From contig NZ_JAVIDR010000003.1 in NCBI RefSeq assembly GCF_031157835.1, positions 1 through 64,000 of the forward strand: a stretch of 64,000 nt of DNA, read 5' to 3'. Each line of letters begins with the position of its first letter. The stretch's first letter is position 1. Shown piece after piece: positions 34,327-43,260 of this stretch. Origin of the DNA: Acinetobacter rudis. Lineage in GTDB: Bacteria; Pseudomonadota; Gammaproteobacteria; Pseudomonadales; Moraxellaceae. Below the pieces are notes generated by a model. It saw only the letters and a list, made by a program, of their open reading frames with translations, had not been told where the DNA came from and did not search any database. Both the position numbers and the translations under genes were made by a program.

Positions 34327-35622
34327 TTAAGCATGTAAGCCAGCATGCATGATTGCAGTTGCGCGAAGATCTCGATACCAACGTTCAACAGGATGTTCTT
34401 TGGTATAGCCATGTCCACCGAGTATTTGTACGCCATCGGTTGCAATTTTCATGGCTTTTTCAGCGCAAAGAATGCGTGCTAAATAGGCTTCTCGATGAAA
34501 CTTTTGCCCTGAATCGGCAAGACTTGCTGCATTGAGTAGTAAAATGCGCATAGCATCAATTTCTATAGCCATGTCTGCAATCATGAAGGCGATGCCTTGA
34601 CGATGAGAGATAGGTTCTTCAAAAGCCATACGTTGGTTAGCGTAATTGATACAGTATGCTTTGACTGCCTCGCAACACCCTATAGCTAATGCACACCACA
34701 TCAGGTTTCCTAAATCTATGCATGCCGTATAATCAAAGTCATCATCACCTAGACGTTGCGCAGGTGTATTTTTAAAGATGAGTTCAACTGTTTCTGCCGC
34801 TTTTAGTCCCATGGCTGGTGATTTTTTTACTAAAATATGATCATTACGTTCTACGATAAAGATATTTGGACGTTGGTTAAATTCGGCACTCACCAATAAA
34901 ATATCAGCTGTTTCCCCAAGTAAGACTAAGGATTTTTTACCGTTTAAGTAAAATTGGCCATCCTTACTATGTGCTGTGGTTTTTAGATGATATGGGTCAA
35001 ATGCAGGGGTGTCTTCTTGTACAGCAAAGCTTGCTTGCAGATCTGGCTGTTCGGCAAAGGCGTAAAGATAAGTATTTTGAATCGGCTCTGAACCCCACTG
35101 AGTTATACAGTTAATCACACTAAAGTTACAAAGCATTGCCGCTGCTAAACTAAAATCACCTCGTGCCAAATGCTCTGCAATTAAAATATGACTAACAACT
35201 TGTTTTTCTGTGGCAACCCCTTGGTAGCTTTCTGGTAATGCATAAAAGTTTAGGCCAAGCGTTTGAGCATGCTGCCAAAGCTCAGGAGGAAAAATCGCTT
35301 GATGATCGGCATCGTGGGCAAGTGGGGAGAGAACTTCTGTGGCAAATTTTTGCATCGTTTCCACAGTCATCTTTTGTTCTTCAGTCAAATTAAGATCAAA
35401 GAGTTGATCGTCTTGTGTAGGAAGTCGTTGTTTTAATTGATTTGAAGACGGTTGAAAGATTTTTTGTGTACGAGAGAGCGCGCTAAAACCTGTTTTGGCT
35501 CCATGGTAAAGTGACTTTTCGATTACTTTTCTTAATTTTAGTTGATCAACTAAGTCACTTTTTGCGATTTTAGAAAGAAAGGCTAGTCCGACGCCTTGTA
35601 CTTTCTTTGCCATAGTAGTCAT
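34327..35622 (-). CDS. Diverged acyl-CoA dehydrogenase paralogue
   Basis: This second acyl-CoA dehydrogenase-like protein, about 431 residues, has an N-terminal extension of roughly 70 residues and the family fold (LTEEQKMTVETMQKFATEVLSPLA; VQILGGHGYTKEHPVERWYRD). Two features are odd. The FAD/substrate loop is AVQEDTPAFDP rather than the usual TEPxxGSD. The C-terminal IYEGT-type catalytic motif is replaced by IMHAG just before the end of the protein. It may be a non-catalytic partner or use another glutamate. The frame extends to TTG at 35658; AGGA precedes the ATGs at 35625 and 35622, and the latter has the better spacing. Confidence 0.85.
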   Translation of the reverse strand: MTTMAKKVQGVGLAFLSKIAKSDLVDQLKLRKVIEKSLYHGAKTGFSALSRTQKIFQPSSNQLKQRLPTQDDQLFDLNLTEEQKMTVETMQKFATEVLSPLAHDADHQAIFPPELWQHAQTLGLNFYALPESYQGVATEKQVVSHILIAEHLARGDFSLAAAMLCNFSVINCITQWGSEPIQNTYLYAFAEQPDLQASFAVQEDTPAFDPYHLKTTAHSKDGQFYLNGKKSLVLLGETADILLVSAEFNQRPNIFIVERNDHILVKKSPAMGLKAAETVELIFKNTPAQRLGDDDFDYTACIDLGNLMWCALAIGCCEAVKAYCINYANQRMAFEEPISHRQGIAFMIADMAIEIDAMRILLLNAASLADSGQKFHREAYLARILCAEKAMKIATDGVQILGGHGYTKEHPVERWYRDLRATAIMHAGLHA

Positions 35623-35658
35623 CATTGCATCCTGTATCATTATTCGACGAGTACGCAA

Positions 35659-35964
35659 AATAGTGACATGCTCTAAGTTTAAAAACTATGTCGTGAATGA
35701 CGATATGACTAAGTAAATATACTAAAAACCAAAATACGGTTATAAATTTTATCTATATGAATTTAATGGTTTTAATTAATACTATCGTTATATATGTGAT
35801 TGAAAACTGACAAAATTGACGTGAATAGACTGCTATGGGTGGCTTGGTATGATTAAGTAAAAGATTAAGAATTGTTATTGTATGGTCTAGCGGAGGAAGT
35901 CGTGAGTACAGGGTGTAAAAATGCCATAAAAAACATTTTATGGCATTTTAGTTTGGGTTTCACT
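35659..35964. other. Intergenic region between acyl-CoA dehydrogenase and ABC1 kinase genes
   Basis: This AT-rich region contains the presumed promoter of the acyl-CoA dehydrogenase pair (no clear boxes) and the ABC1 kinase terminator at 35918-35949. A 77-codon plus-strand frame starting at 35872 overlaps the terminator and kinase gene and is not credible as a gene. Confidence 0.6.
35918..35949 (-). terminator. Intrinsic terminator of the ABC1 kinase gene
   Basis: A perfect 14-bp stem AAAATGCCATAAAA / TTTTATGGCATTTT with an AACA tetraloop starts 16 bp after the stop codon at 35965. Confidence 0.88.
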
Positions 35965-37356
35965 TTAAGCTGTAGTGGCAACAAAAGGTTGAATCATTGC
36001 TCGTACATTGGTTTTTGCTTCAATCACAGTCATAAAGGTGTAAGCACCTATAAATTTGCGACTGATAAACATAAACTCCTTGGGAGGGATGCTAAAATAA
36101 CGTGAAGCCATAGACTTAGATGCTCGCTGCATCACACGACTATGCAACTGACTTTTTTTCCAATCGTAGCGTTGTTCGGTATCCATAACCCCTTCTGGTA
36201 GGTCAGGGTTGTTTTCAAGACTGCTAAAAGCTTCTGTCGCAAGTAAAAATACTTTAGCCATATCAGGTTTGATGCTAGGAGGCATGGCATCAAAGAAGGA
36301 GTAGCCAGTCATCGCATTGACCATTGCTTGTGGATCATGATCATAGCCAGCAATGATGAGACTGCGAGCAACTTTAAGGAGTTGAGGGTCAAATTGGCGT
36401 ATTGCACCGAAATCGAGTAAAACAATTTGATCGGGTTGATCCGCTCCATTGCCTAGACGAACCAAATAGTTTCCAAAGTTTGGATCAGTCTGCATTTCAC
36501 CCCATTCAAAAATTTCGCGAATCGCGATTTCAAGGGAAGCTTCGCCTAATTGGTTACGACGTTGTTGAGGAAGGGAAAGCATGACTGGACTATTAATGGG
36601 TACACCACGTTCAAAGCTCATACAGAGCACTTGTGCAGAGCAGTAGTGATCAATAATTTCAGGGACAATATAACGCGTATCTTCTTTTAATCGTGCTGCA
36701 AAACGTCGAGTTGTTTCTGCTTCTAGAGCATAATCTACTTCTCGATGCATCATTTCTCGAACTTCTTCAAACCACTGATCGAACTCACGTGTTTGTGGTA
36801 CGATGCGAGTAAGTTTGAGCATATTCCTAAACAGATTCATATCTGAGTCAATAGCATCTGCTACACCAGGGTACTGAACTTTGAGAACCAGCTCTTGACC
36901 ATCAGCTTTACGTGTTGCTCGATGAACTTGTGCGAGGGATGCAGTACCTAAAGGCTCTGGGTCAATTGTCAGTTCGTTCAGTTTATTACCTAGTTGGTTG
37001 TGTAACTGTTGTTGAATGACAGGCCAGTCAAGTGCCATAGTTTGGTTATTTAAAGTATTCAGTGCTTGAGTGACTTCTTCTGGTAGAAAATGTTCACCAT
37101 ACAAAGCCATCATTTGACCAATTTTAACAATAGAACCTTTGAGTTTTCCAATTTCCGAAACTAAATATTCTGCTTGTTCTTTCAGTGCTTTCTTACGATT
37201 TATCTCTTTATCTTCTTCACTTGAAAAAAAGTGACTTGCGCTTGAGGCTGCCCAACGGGTTCCAGCCAGTAAAGAGGCTTTGGCCAATGATAGGCGTCTG
37301 TCCATAGAGGAGGTTTTTAACTGTTTCAGCTTCTCTTTTTGATCTGACATGAACAT
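35965..37356 (-). CDS. ABC1/UbiB/AarF family kinase-like protein
   Basis: This 463-residue member of the UbiB/ABC1 atypical kinase family has the diagnostic KxGQ segment (KGSIVKIGQMMALYG, about residues 93-107), the alanine-rich loop ASLAQVHRA and the lysine in LVLKVQYPGV. The catalytic-loop-like NFGNYLV and the metal-binding DFG in LLDFGAIRQF are also present. Family members support ubiquinone biosynthesis or lipid homeostasis. No other ubi gene is nearby and the protein is shorter than UbiB (about 545), so I call it ABC1-like rather than UbiB. The start is at ATG 37356 or 37350. Confidence 0.88.
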   Translation of the reverse strand: MFMSDQKEKLKQLKTSSMDRRLSLAKASLLAGTRWAASSASHFFSSEEDKEINRKKALKEQAEYLVSEIGKLKGSIVKIGQMMALYGEHFLPEEVTQALNTLNNQTMALDWPVIQQQLHNQLGNKLNELTIDPEPLGTASLAQVHRATRKADGQELVLKVQYPGVADAIDSDMNLFRNMLKLTRIVPQTREFDQWFEEVREMMHREVDYALEAETTRRFAARLKEDTRYIVPEIIDHYCSAQVLCMSFERGVPINSPVMLSLPQQRRNQLGEASLEIAIREIFEWGEMQTDPNFGNYLVRLGNGADQPDQIVLLDFGAIRQFDPQLLKVARSLIIAGYDHDPQAMVNAMTGYSFFDAMPPSIKPDMAKVFLLATEAFSSLENNPDLPEGVMDTEQRYDWKKSQLHSRVMQRASKSMASRYFSIPPKEFMFISRKFIGAYTFMTVIEAKTNVRAMIQPFVATTA

Positions 37357-37471
37357 TAAGTCCTTTATACAAGCGGCAGATAAGTGGGTCTAAGGCATCT
37401 TACAGCTTATCAGCGGATAAAAAAAGTTTAATCCTCTGAACTGCACAGGCAAATTTAAAAATAAGCTGCTT

Positions 37472-37777
37472 TTAAATCCGAAACTTGATTTTCATTATTT
37501 GACGTTGAGAGAGTTCTACTTTATGTGCTGTAACAAAATCCAAGATCATATTTTTGACTAGAGAGTGAGTAAACCCTAAAGCATAGCCTTTGACAATAAT
37601 GATACTTGGCAAGGAAAAAAAGAAGTATTTGGCATCTTCTAAGTTAGCTTCAGTAAAAATATGGCATTCATTTAATATTTGCTGAAAGTACTGTTTTTCA
37701 TTTTTAACGCGTTCTGAGTGCTCATCACCCCAATAACTTTGGCGCATAGCCAACAAGTCATTATATTTGTAACTCAT
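37472..37777 (-). CDS. Small orphan protein, 101 residues
   Basis: This 101-residue basic protein has no signal peptide and no motif I recognise. The middle stretch (FFFSLPSIIIVKGYALGFTHSLVKNMILDFV) is hydrophobic but interrupted by charges, so it is probably a buried core rather than a membrane helix. It is followed by a basic tail. No Shine-Dalgarno precedes the ATG at 37777. It is next to the ABC1 kinase gene on the same strand (115 bp apart) but there is no functional clue. Confidence 0.6.
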   Translation of the reverse strand: MSYKYNDLLAMRQSYWGDEHSERVKNEKQYFQQILNECHIFTEANLEDAKYFFFSLPSIIIVKGYALGFTHSLVKNMILDFVTAHKVELSQRQIMKIKFRI

Positions 37778-38001
37778 GGAGAGGTTTCGTCTATAAATTT
37801 TGTTCTAGTATAAAGTGGGGATTAAATTTGTGAAGACAAGTTATGTGAAGTTAAGTCATTATTTACGATATATGGGGCAGTATAAGCAATGGATTTGACA
37901 CTACAGGCTCAAAAGGTGCTGTTGTGGATGGCGGTTTCATGAAAATGTAAAATATGAATGGTATAAGATAAGTATCTTGAACACACTACGTTGTTGAATA
38001 T

Positions 38002-38226
38002 ATGAAAGATTTAAATACTGATGCTGTGAATCAACTAATTGCAGAGTATAACGAAGCCGGTAAGACACCGAATAAATTAGAGATTGGCTTTAAAACCTAT
38101 GCTCGTTTAGTTGAAGATGATCAATTTTATGTTCATGTCACTAAGTCAGAAGATTCAAAATCTCGATTATATAAAGGAATAAAAATCAAGTTAGTAACAG
38201 AAAAATATCATCTCAAATTGAAATAA
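38002..38226 (+). CDS. Small orphan protein, 74 residues
   Basis: This short charged protein begins MKDLNTDAVNQLIAEYNEAG and ends in a lysine-rich tail. I recognise no family. The codon pattern is protein-like and a strong terminator follows 40 bp later, which supports expression, but no clear Shine-Dalgarno precedes the ATG. The preceding 200 bp hold no other gene. Confidence 0.5.
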   Translation: MKDLNTDAVNQLIAEYNEAGKTPNKLEIGFKTYARLVEDDQFYVHVTKSEDSKSRLYKGIKIKLVTEKYHLKLK

Positions 38227-38263
38227 GAATAAAATCAAACTATAGATGAAAGAGCAACTTTAG

Positions 38264-38287
38264 ATGGCACTGTGAAAACAGTGTCAT
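38264..38287 (+). terminator. Intrinsic terminator
   Basis: A 10-bp stem ATGGCACTGT / ACAGTGTCAT (one wobble) with a GAAA tetraloop is followed by TTTTTATTT. It closes the small orphan gene before prmB. Confidence 0.85.
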
Positions 38288-38400
38288 TTTTATTTGAAAC
38301 AATACGTTTTGCTTTGATGTTTATACGATAAGCGTTAAAAAAACAAAAAAAACAAGGTATGATAAGGCGTTTGAATGACCTGATCTTGGAGACGCCCTAA

Positions 38401-39411
38401 GTGGATCGACCGACTATAAGCCCTGAACATTTACAAGAAGCCGCTGAAAACCTTGTCAGCATACGCGATTTTATTCGCTTCGGGGTATCCGCATTACGTC
38501 AATACGATGCACACTTGGGGCAAGGTACAGAAGACTTTTTTGCTGAAAGTTCAGCTTTAGTTTTACAGACCTTATCTCTGGACTGGAATGCTGATGCTGA
38601 AATTTTAGATGCAAAGCTGTTACCAAGTGAAAAAGCTGAATTTTTGGCATTATTAGAACGTCGCATTAATGAAAAAGTACCAACTTCTTATTTATTGAAT
38701 TTGGCTTATTTTTGTGAAAAACCATTTTATGTTGATGAACGTGTATTGATTCCACGTTCTCCTATTGCTGAACTTATTCAGCAACGTTTTGCGCCGTATT
38801 GCTTGGATGAAGAGGGGGGTATGCGTGAAGCACGTAATGCCTTGCCTGAAAATCCAAATCCGAAGACACCTCGACGTATCTTAGATATGTGTACAGGGTC
38901 GGCATGTATTGCGATTGCTTTGGCCTATGCTTTCCCAGATGCAGAAGTGGATGCTACTGACTTATCTAAAGACGCTTTGGAAGTGGCATCAATTAATACT
39001 GAGCATCACAATATGCAGTATCAAATTGCACTGTTGGAATCTGATTTGTTTGCCAAAATTCCAGCTGAAAATCAATACGATCTCATTGTATCAAACCCTC
39101 CTTACGTCGATGCCGAGGATATGGCAGATCTGCCAGAAGAATTTTTACATGAACCAGAAATGGCTTTGGCTGCTGGACAAGATGGTCTAGATTTGGTTCG
39201 TAAAATGCTTGCTCAAGCAGCAGATTATCTGACTGAAGATGGTTTAATTGTCATCGAAGTGGGTAATTCTGAGTGGGCAATGCGTCAAAACTTTAATACA
39301 GTTGATTTACATTGGTTGCAATTTGAAAAAGGCGGTTCGGGTATTTTTGCATTGACTGCTGAACAATGCCGCAAATACCGTGATGTATTTGTTCAATCTA
39401 TTACTGCATAA
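38401..39411 (+). CDS. prmB: 50S ribosomal protein L3 glutamine methyltransferase
   Basis: This 336-residue SAM-dependent methyltransferase modifies a glutamine of ribosomal protein L3. It shows the SAM-binding motif ILDMCTGSACIAIALA (about residues 161-176), the acidic motif VDATDLS and the catalytic SNPPYVDAEDM motif, which binds the target glutamine amide. The N-terminal helical substrate-recognition domain spans about 1-110. The length is somewhat above E. coli PrmB (310). It starts with GTG and is followed by aroC 12 bp later, so the two form an operon. Confidence 0.95.
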   Translation: MDRPTISPEHLQEAAENLVSIRDFIRFGVSALRQYDAHLGQGTEDFFAESSALVLQTLSLDWNADAEILDAKLLPSEKAEFLALLERRINEKVPTSYLLNLAYFCEKPFYVDERVLIPRSPIAELIQQRFAPYCLDEEGGMREARNALPENPNPKTPRRILDMCTGSACIAIALAYAFPDAEVDATDLSKDALEVASINTEHHNMQYQIALLESDLFAKIPAENQYDLIVSNPPYVDAEDMADLPEEFLHEPEMALAAGQDGLDLVRKMLAQAADYLTEDGLIVIEVGNSEWAMRQNFNTVDLHWLQFEKGGSGIFALTAEQCRKYRDVFVQSITA

Positions 39412-39423
39412 GGAGTCATGCAT

Positions 39424-40515
39424 ATGGCCGGCAATAGTATAGGTCAACTTTTTCGTGTGACGACCTGTGGGGAATCACATGGTGTAGGCTTGATGGCCAT
39501 TGTGGATGGTATTCCACCAGGGCTTAATTTGTGTGAACAGGATTTACAACACGATTTAGATCGCCGTAAACCTGGCACTTCAAAGTTTGCTACACAACGT
39601 AAAGAAGAAGATAAAGTTGAAATTATCTCTGGTGTTTTTGAAGGTAAAACGACTGGTACTCCAATTGGTTTATTGATACGTAATACTGATCAAAAATCAA
39701 AAGATTACGGAAATATAGCGCAAACTTTCCGCCCAGGTCATGCTGACTATACCTATACACAAAAGTATGGTTTCCGTGACTATCGTGGTGGTGGCCGCTC
39801 AAGTGCGCGTGAAACAGCAATGCGTGTTGCTGCAGGTGCAATAGCGAAAAAGTACTTAAAAGAGAAATTTGGTATTTTAATTCGTGGCCATGTCACCCAA
39901 ATTGGTACTGAAGTAGCAAATGCCTTGGATTGGAATGAAGTACCGAATAACCCATTTTTTTGTGGTGATGTCGATGCAGTTCCACGTTTTGAATCTTTAG
40001 TAACATCTTTACGTGAAAAAGGTACAAGTTGTGGAGCTAAATTAGAAATTTTAGCAGAAAAGGTTCCTGTTGGTTGGGGGGAGCCAGTATTTGACCGTCT
40101 TGATGCAGATATTGCACACGCAATGATGAGCATTAATGCGGTAAAAGGTGTTGAAATTGGTGATGGATTTGCAGTCGCTGAACAGTTTGGCCATCAAACA
40201 CGTGATGAGATGAGTAGTGAAGGATTTCTTGCTAACCATGCAGGTGGGATTTTAGGCGGAATTTCTTCTGGTCAAACCATACGTGTTGCAATTGCTTTAA
40301 AACCGACAGCAAGTATTACGACTCCTGGTAAGACTATTGATATTCAAGGTCAAGATACCGATGTTTTGACCAAAGGTCGTCATGATCCTTGTGTTGGTGT
40401 ACGTGCAACACCAATTGCAGAAGCGATGTTAGCTATTGTACTTATGGATCACTTCATGCGTCATCGTGCACAGAATGCTGATGTGGTAGCACCTTTTTCA
40501 GCAATCGAACCCTAA
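39424..40515 (+). CDS. aroC: Chorismate synthase
   Basis: This 363-residue FMN-dependent enzyme makes chorismate from 5-enolpyruvylshikimate 3-phosphate, the last common step of aromatic amino acid synthesis. Signature motifs are [43 protein letters not shown] (two adjacent motifs, about residues 100-130) and [10 protein letters not shown]. An ATG at 39418 is only 2 nt from AGGAG. The ATG at 39424 has 8-nt spacing and gives the usual [10 protein letters not shown] start. It is the second gene after prmB and ends in a strong terminator. Confidence 0.98.
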   Translation: MAGNSIGQLFRVTTCGESHGVGLMAIVDGIPPGLNLCEQDLQHDLDRRKPGTSKFATQRKEEDKVEIISGVFEGKTTGTPIGLLIRNTDQKSKDYGNIAQTFRPGHADYTYTQKYGFRDYRGGGRSSARETAMRVAAGAIAKKYLKEKFGILIRGHVTQIGTEVANALDWNEVPNNPFFCGDVDAVPRFESLVTSLREKGTSCGAKLEILAEKVPVGWGEPVFDRLDADIAHAMMSINAVKGVEIGDGFAVAEQFGHQTRDEMSSEGFLANHAGGILGGISSGQTIRVAIALKPTASITTPGKTIDIQGQDTDVLTKGRHDPCVGVRATPIAEAMLAIVLMDHFMRHRAQNADVVAPFSAIEP

Positions 40516-40542
40516 GCTCAAAATTCAGTAATTTAAGATGCA

Positions 40543-40570
40543 AAAAAGCCGATATAACTATCGGCTTTTT
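40543..40570. terminator. Terminator after aroC
   Basis: AAAAAGCCGATA / TATCGGCTTTTT stem with a 4-nt loop, between the convergent aroC and SnoaL-hydrolase genes; usable in both directions. Confidence 0.88.
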
Positions 40571-40588
40571 ATGTTGGGGTTTAATGAC

Positions 40589-41803
40589 TTACATATTAAT
40601 AAGCAGATTAGAAATTGCTTCGGGACATTCAACAGGAATTGAATGACTGGCGTGATCAATCTTTTGATAGATCGCTTGAGGAATGAGATCGGCAATTTCT
40701 TGGCCCAAGTATTCTGGTGTTGCAACATCTAATGCACCTGAGAGTACATAAGTTGTGGCTTGAATTTGTTTAATTTCATGGCGAATATCTAAACGGTTTA
40801 TCGTGGCTGCTTGTAGGGCTAGCGCTAAATTTTCAGCATGTGAGGACATTAGGTGCTCAAATTCCAACTTAATGTGTTGTGGGTGGCTGTGTAAATACGC
40901 CTCACTGTATTTGATTTTTTGCATTGCCTTAAATAATTCTGCCTTTTGCACTTGATTAGAAATGAGAATCTGATGGCGCTTATGCCAAAGTGTAAGTTTA
41001 TCTGTTGCTTCTTCTCGTGCTGATGTATTCACTAGTAGGAGTTTATCAATAAGTTCTGGATGTCGTGCAGCGATTCTCATGGCGACCATTGCACCTTGAC
41101 TATGACCAACAAAAGTTGCTTTTTGTATTGCATTCTCTTGTAGCCATACCACAAGATCTTCCGCTATACCATCTAAATCTAAATGGTGACGCCAGGTGCT
41201 TTGGGCATGTCCTGGCATATCAAAAGCAATACAACGATATGTAGGCAAAGATTGGATGACGGGTGTCCAAAAATGCCGATCTAAAAATAAACCGTGTAAG
41301 AAGATAATGGGTTTACCTTGACCGATATCATCCCATGAATAAGTGCAGTGATTAATCGTAATCTGTCGACTATGGCTTGAGGTTCTATGCAAATTTGATA
41401 ACAACAGTGAATCTTCAAATATTTGATAACGTATAATTTTATTATCTTTGATGGAAAACTTGATAATGTAGTCGCTATCTACAATTGTTTGTGTCGTTAT
41501 AATTAGATGTCTAAATCGTCCAATAACAAAAACATCCGTTGCATCACTGACAATTTTGCTAATAGAAAATGCTAATGCCTTAAAAGCAAGCGTAAAATTA
41601 TCTAACCATTGTTTAATTTGTTGATGACCGTAGAGAATACCGACTGTTTTTACTATAGGATCACCATCAATATGCCATACAGCTTTTTCATGAATATGTT
41701 GCAAGGCGGCTTGTGTATTGTTCTGACTAAATGCAGCTAGATAGCGTTGAACAATATCTATTTCTATGCATTGCTGATGGGTATGAGTAGGGAGAATATT
41801 CAT
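40589..41803 (-). CDS. SnoaL-like domain fused to alpha/beta hydrolase
   Basis: This is an approximately 404-residue two-domain protein. Residues about 12-140 look like an NTF2/SnoaL fold (VQRYLAAFSQNNTQAALQHI, VWHIDGDPIV, HQQIKQWLDNF). Residues about 145-404 form an alpha/beta hydrolase with the oxyanion stretch FLHGLFLD, the nucleophile elbow GHSQGAM (Ser235), an acid in GALDVATPEYLG and a late histidine in DHASHS. The hydrolase resembles esterases and lactonases of the AB hydrolase-1 type. The frame extends to TTG at 41815; the ATG at 41803 is preferred. It is divergent from a LysR regulator that probably controls it. Confidence 0.85.
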   Translation of the reverse strand: MNILPTHTHQQCIEIDIVQRYLAAFSQNNTQAALQHIHEKAVWHIDGDPIVKTVGILYGHQQIKQWLDNFTLAFKALAFSISKIVSDATDVFVIGRFRHLIITTQTIVDSDYIIKFSIKDNKIIRYQIFEDSLLLSNLHRTSSHSRQITINHCTYSWDDIGQGKPIIFLHGLFLDRHFWTPVIQSLPTYRCIAFDMPGHAQSTWRHHLDLDGIAEDLVVWLQENAIQKATFVGHSQGAMVAMRIAARHPELIDKLLLVNTSAREEATDKLTLWHKRHQILISNQVQKAELFKAMQKIKYSEAYLHSHPQHIKLEFEHLMSSHAENLALALQAATINRLDIRHEIKQIQATTYVLSGALDVATPEYLGQEIADLIPQAIYQKIDHASHSIPVECPEAISNLLINM

Positions 41804-41806
41804 TTT

Positions 41807-41834
41807 AAAACTCAATATGATGTATATGAGTTTT
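41807..41834. promoter_or_regulatory. Inverted repeat in hydrolase/LysR divergent region
   Basis: A perfect AAAACTCA-N12-TGAGTTTT repeat overlaps the 5' region of the hydrolase gene, about 75 bp before the LysR gene. It may be the regulator's binding site or operator. Confidence 0.4.
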
Positions 41835-41906
41835 CAAGCTTAGAATGTTCTATATGATCTATAAATGGAATAAAATGAATGACTATTTTCCAAAAATGGA
41901 AAGAAA

Positions 41907-42758
41907 ATGAATTGGGATGATATCCGTTTCTTTAGTGCTGTAGTTGAGCATGAAAATATTAGCCATGCTGGAAAAGCGTTAGGCGTAAGTCCTCAAACTG
42001 TTGCCCGAAAAATTACAGCATTAGAACATAAACTGGCCACAACATTGTTTATTCGTCATCCTCGTGGGTATCGTCCAAATGCAGATGCAATGAGTTTGAT
42101 TGACGAAGTTAAGCATGCGGAACAACTACTTAATACTTTGCAAAACAAATTTATGAATAAGTCGCAAAGGTTTATGGGGACAGTTCGTATTGCAGCCCCA
42201 GAAATGATCGCTATAGAAGTATTATTACCTGCATTAAAGCCCTTTCTTGAGCGCTATCCAGAGCTTAATATTGAATTGATTACTGGCATTAGTACTATTG
42301 GGATTGCCAAAGGTGATGCTGATATCGCCTTGCGTTTGGTACGACCGGAGCAAGGAGCTTTAACAATTAAAAAAGTAGCAACCATGTCGAGTGGATTGTA
42401 TGCACATTTAGACCATGACTTTAACAGTGAACATAGTCGGCTCATTGGTTGGGATACAACGATTGATTTGCCAGCAGTACATTGGTTAAAAAATATTACT
42501 GGACGAGAAGCCAATATTAGATTGAATAGTTTAGCGGCACAGCGTGCTGCAATTGCTGCTGGATTGGGTGTGGGTATTCTTCCATGCTTTCTTGCAGAAG
42601 GGTTGGTGCGTCTACCACAACAGATAGTGATGAAGGAAACAATCTGGCTGCTGACACATGCATCCAATGTTTCTACGCCACGAATTCGCTTGGTTTATGA
42701 TGAAATTTCTATGATTATGAAGAAATATAGCGCAAAATTTGATCCAATTGTGCAGTGA
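41907..42758 (+). CDS. LysR family transcriptional regulator
   Basis: This is a 283-residue LysR-type regulator. The N-terminal winged helix-turn-helix (MNWDDIRFFSAVVEHENISHAGKALGVSPQTVARKITALEHKL, with LFIRHPRGYRPN) is intact, and a substrate-binding-like domain follows (about 90-283). It belongs to the subgroup that begins with WDD(I/L)RFF and usually acts on a divergent neighbour. The target here is probably the SnoaL-hydrolase gene, 103 bp away. Confidence 0.9.
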   Translation: MNWDDIRFFSAVVEHENISHAGKALGVSPQTVARKITALEHKLATTLFIRHPRGYRPNADAMSLIDEVKHAEQLLNTLQNKFMNKSQRFMGTVRIAAPEMIAIEVLLPALKPFLERYPELNIELITGISTIGIAKGDADIALRLVRPEQGALTIKKVATMSSGLYAHLDHDFNSEHSRLIGWDTTIDLPAVHWLKNITGREANIRLNSLAAQRAAIAAGLGVGILPCFLAEGLVRLPQQIVMKETIWLLTHASNVSTPRIRLVYDEISMIMKKYSAKFDPIVQ

Positions 42759-42837
42759 TGAGGAGCAATCCGTATATCACATCAGATTGCTTCCGTTCCA
42801 GTCCTTAAATTCCGTATAGATAAACCTCGTGTTTGGT

Positions 42838-43203
42838 CTAATTAATGCTTTCTGCACAAGTAGAGCGCATCTGTGCTGCATATGCTTTGATCTGCAGGTC
42901 CTTACTTTCCTGTGTTGTTGCTACGGGATAGTCATATGCCAATTGGGTTAATGAATCAAAAACTGCCGCATATGCTTGGTAATCTTCAGATCCTTTATCT
43001 AATTGTGCTTGCGATAAATATTGATCTTTCAAGTAGCGCTGGGAATACTCCAGTGTTTTATTGTCCTGACGTAATGTCATACTCAGCGTGGCAATATTAG
43101 AGATCGTTTGACAGTATGTCGTTTTAAAATCAGTTGCGCTAGCAAAAGTCATTGGGCTGCATAATAAAGTCAGAACAATTGTGAAGCGAGAAATTTTCGG
43201 CAT
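42838..43203 (-). CDS. Small secreted orphan protein
   Basis: This 121-residue protein has a clear signal peptide (basic N-terminus, hydrophobic 8-20, cleavage after TFASA). The mature part is helical, polar and contains two cysteines (about 31 and 116) that may form a disulfide. I recognise no family; it is probably periplasmic. It is monocistronic. Confidence 0.75.
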   Translation of the reverse strand: MPKISRFTIVLTLLCSPMTFASATDFKTTYCQTISNIATLSMTLRQDNKTLEYSQRYLKDQYLSQAQLDKGSEDYQAYAAVFDSLTQLAYDYPVATTQESKDLQIKAYAAQMRSTCAESIN

Positions 43204-43260
43204 TGAGTATGTTTACATTGTTTAAGATTCAAAGCTATTTTAAAGATATTTCATATTAAC

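Noticed and set aside
35872..36105. 77-codon plus-strand frame
   Set aside because: Overlaps a strong terminator and the 3' end of the ABC1 kinase gene on the other strand.
37900..37950. Short frame ending in VVDGGFMKM resembling an SDR C-terminus
   Set aside because: Only about 18 codons without stop; no supporting upstream homology, so probably chance.
39780..40133. 117-codon minus-strand frame inside aroC
   Set aside because: Shadow of the well-conserved chorismate synthase gene.
42254..42667. 137-codon minus-strand frame inside the LysR gene
   Set aside because: Antisense shadow of a clearly coding LysR regulator.
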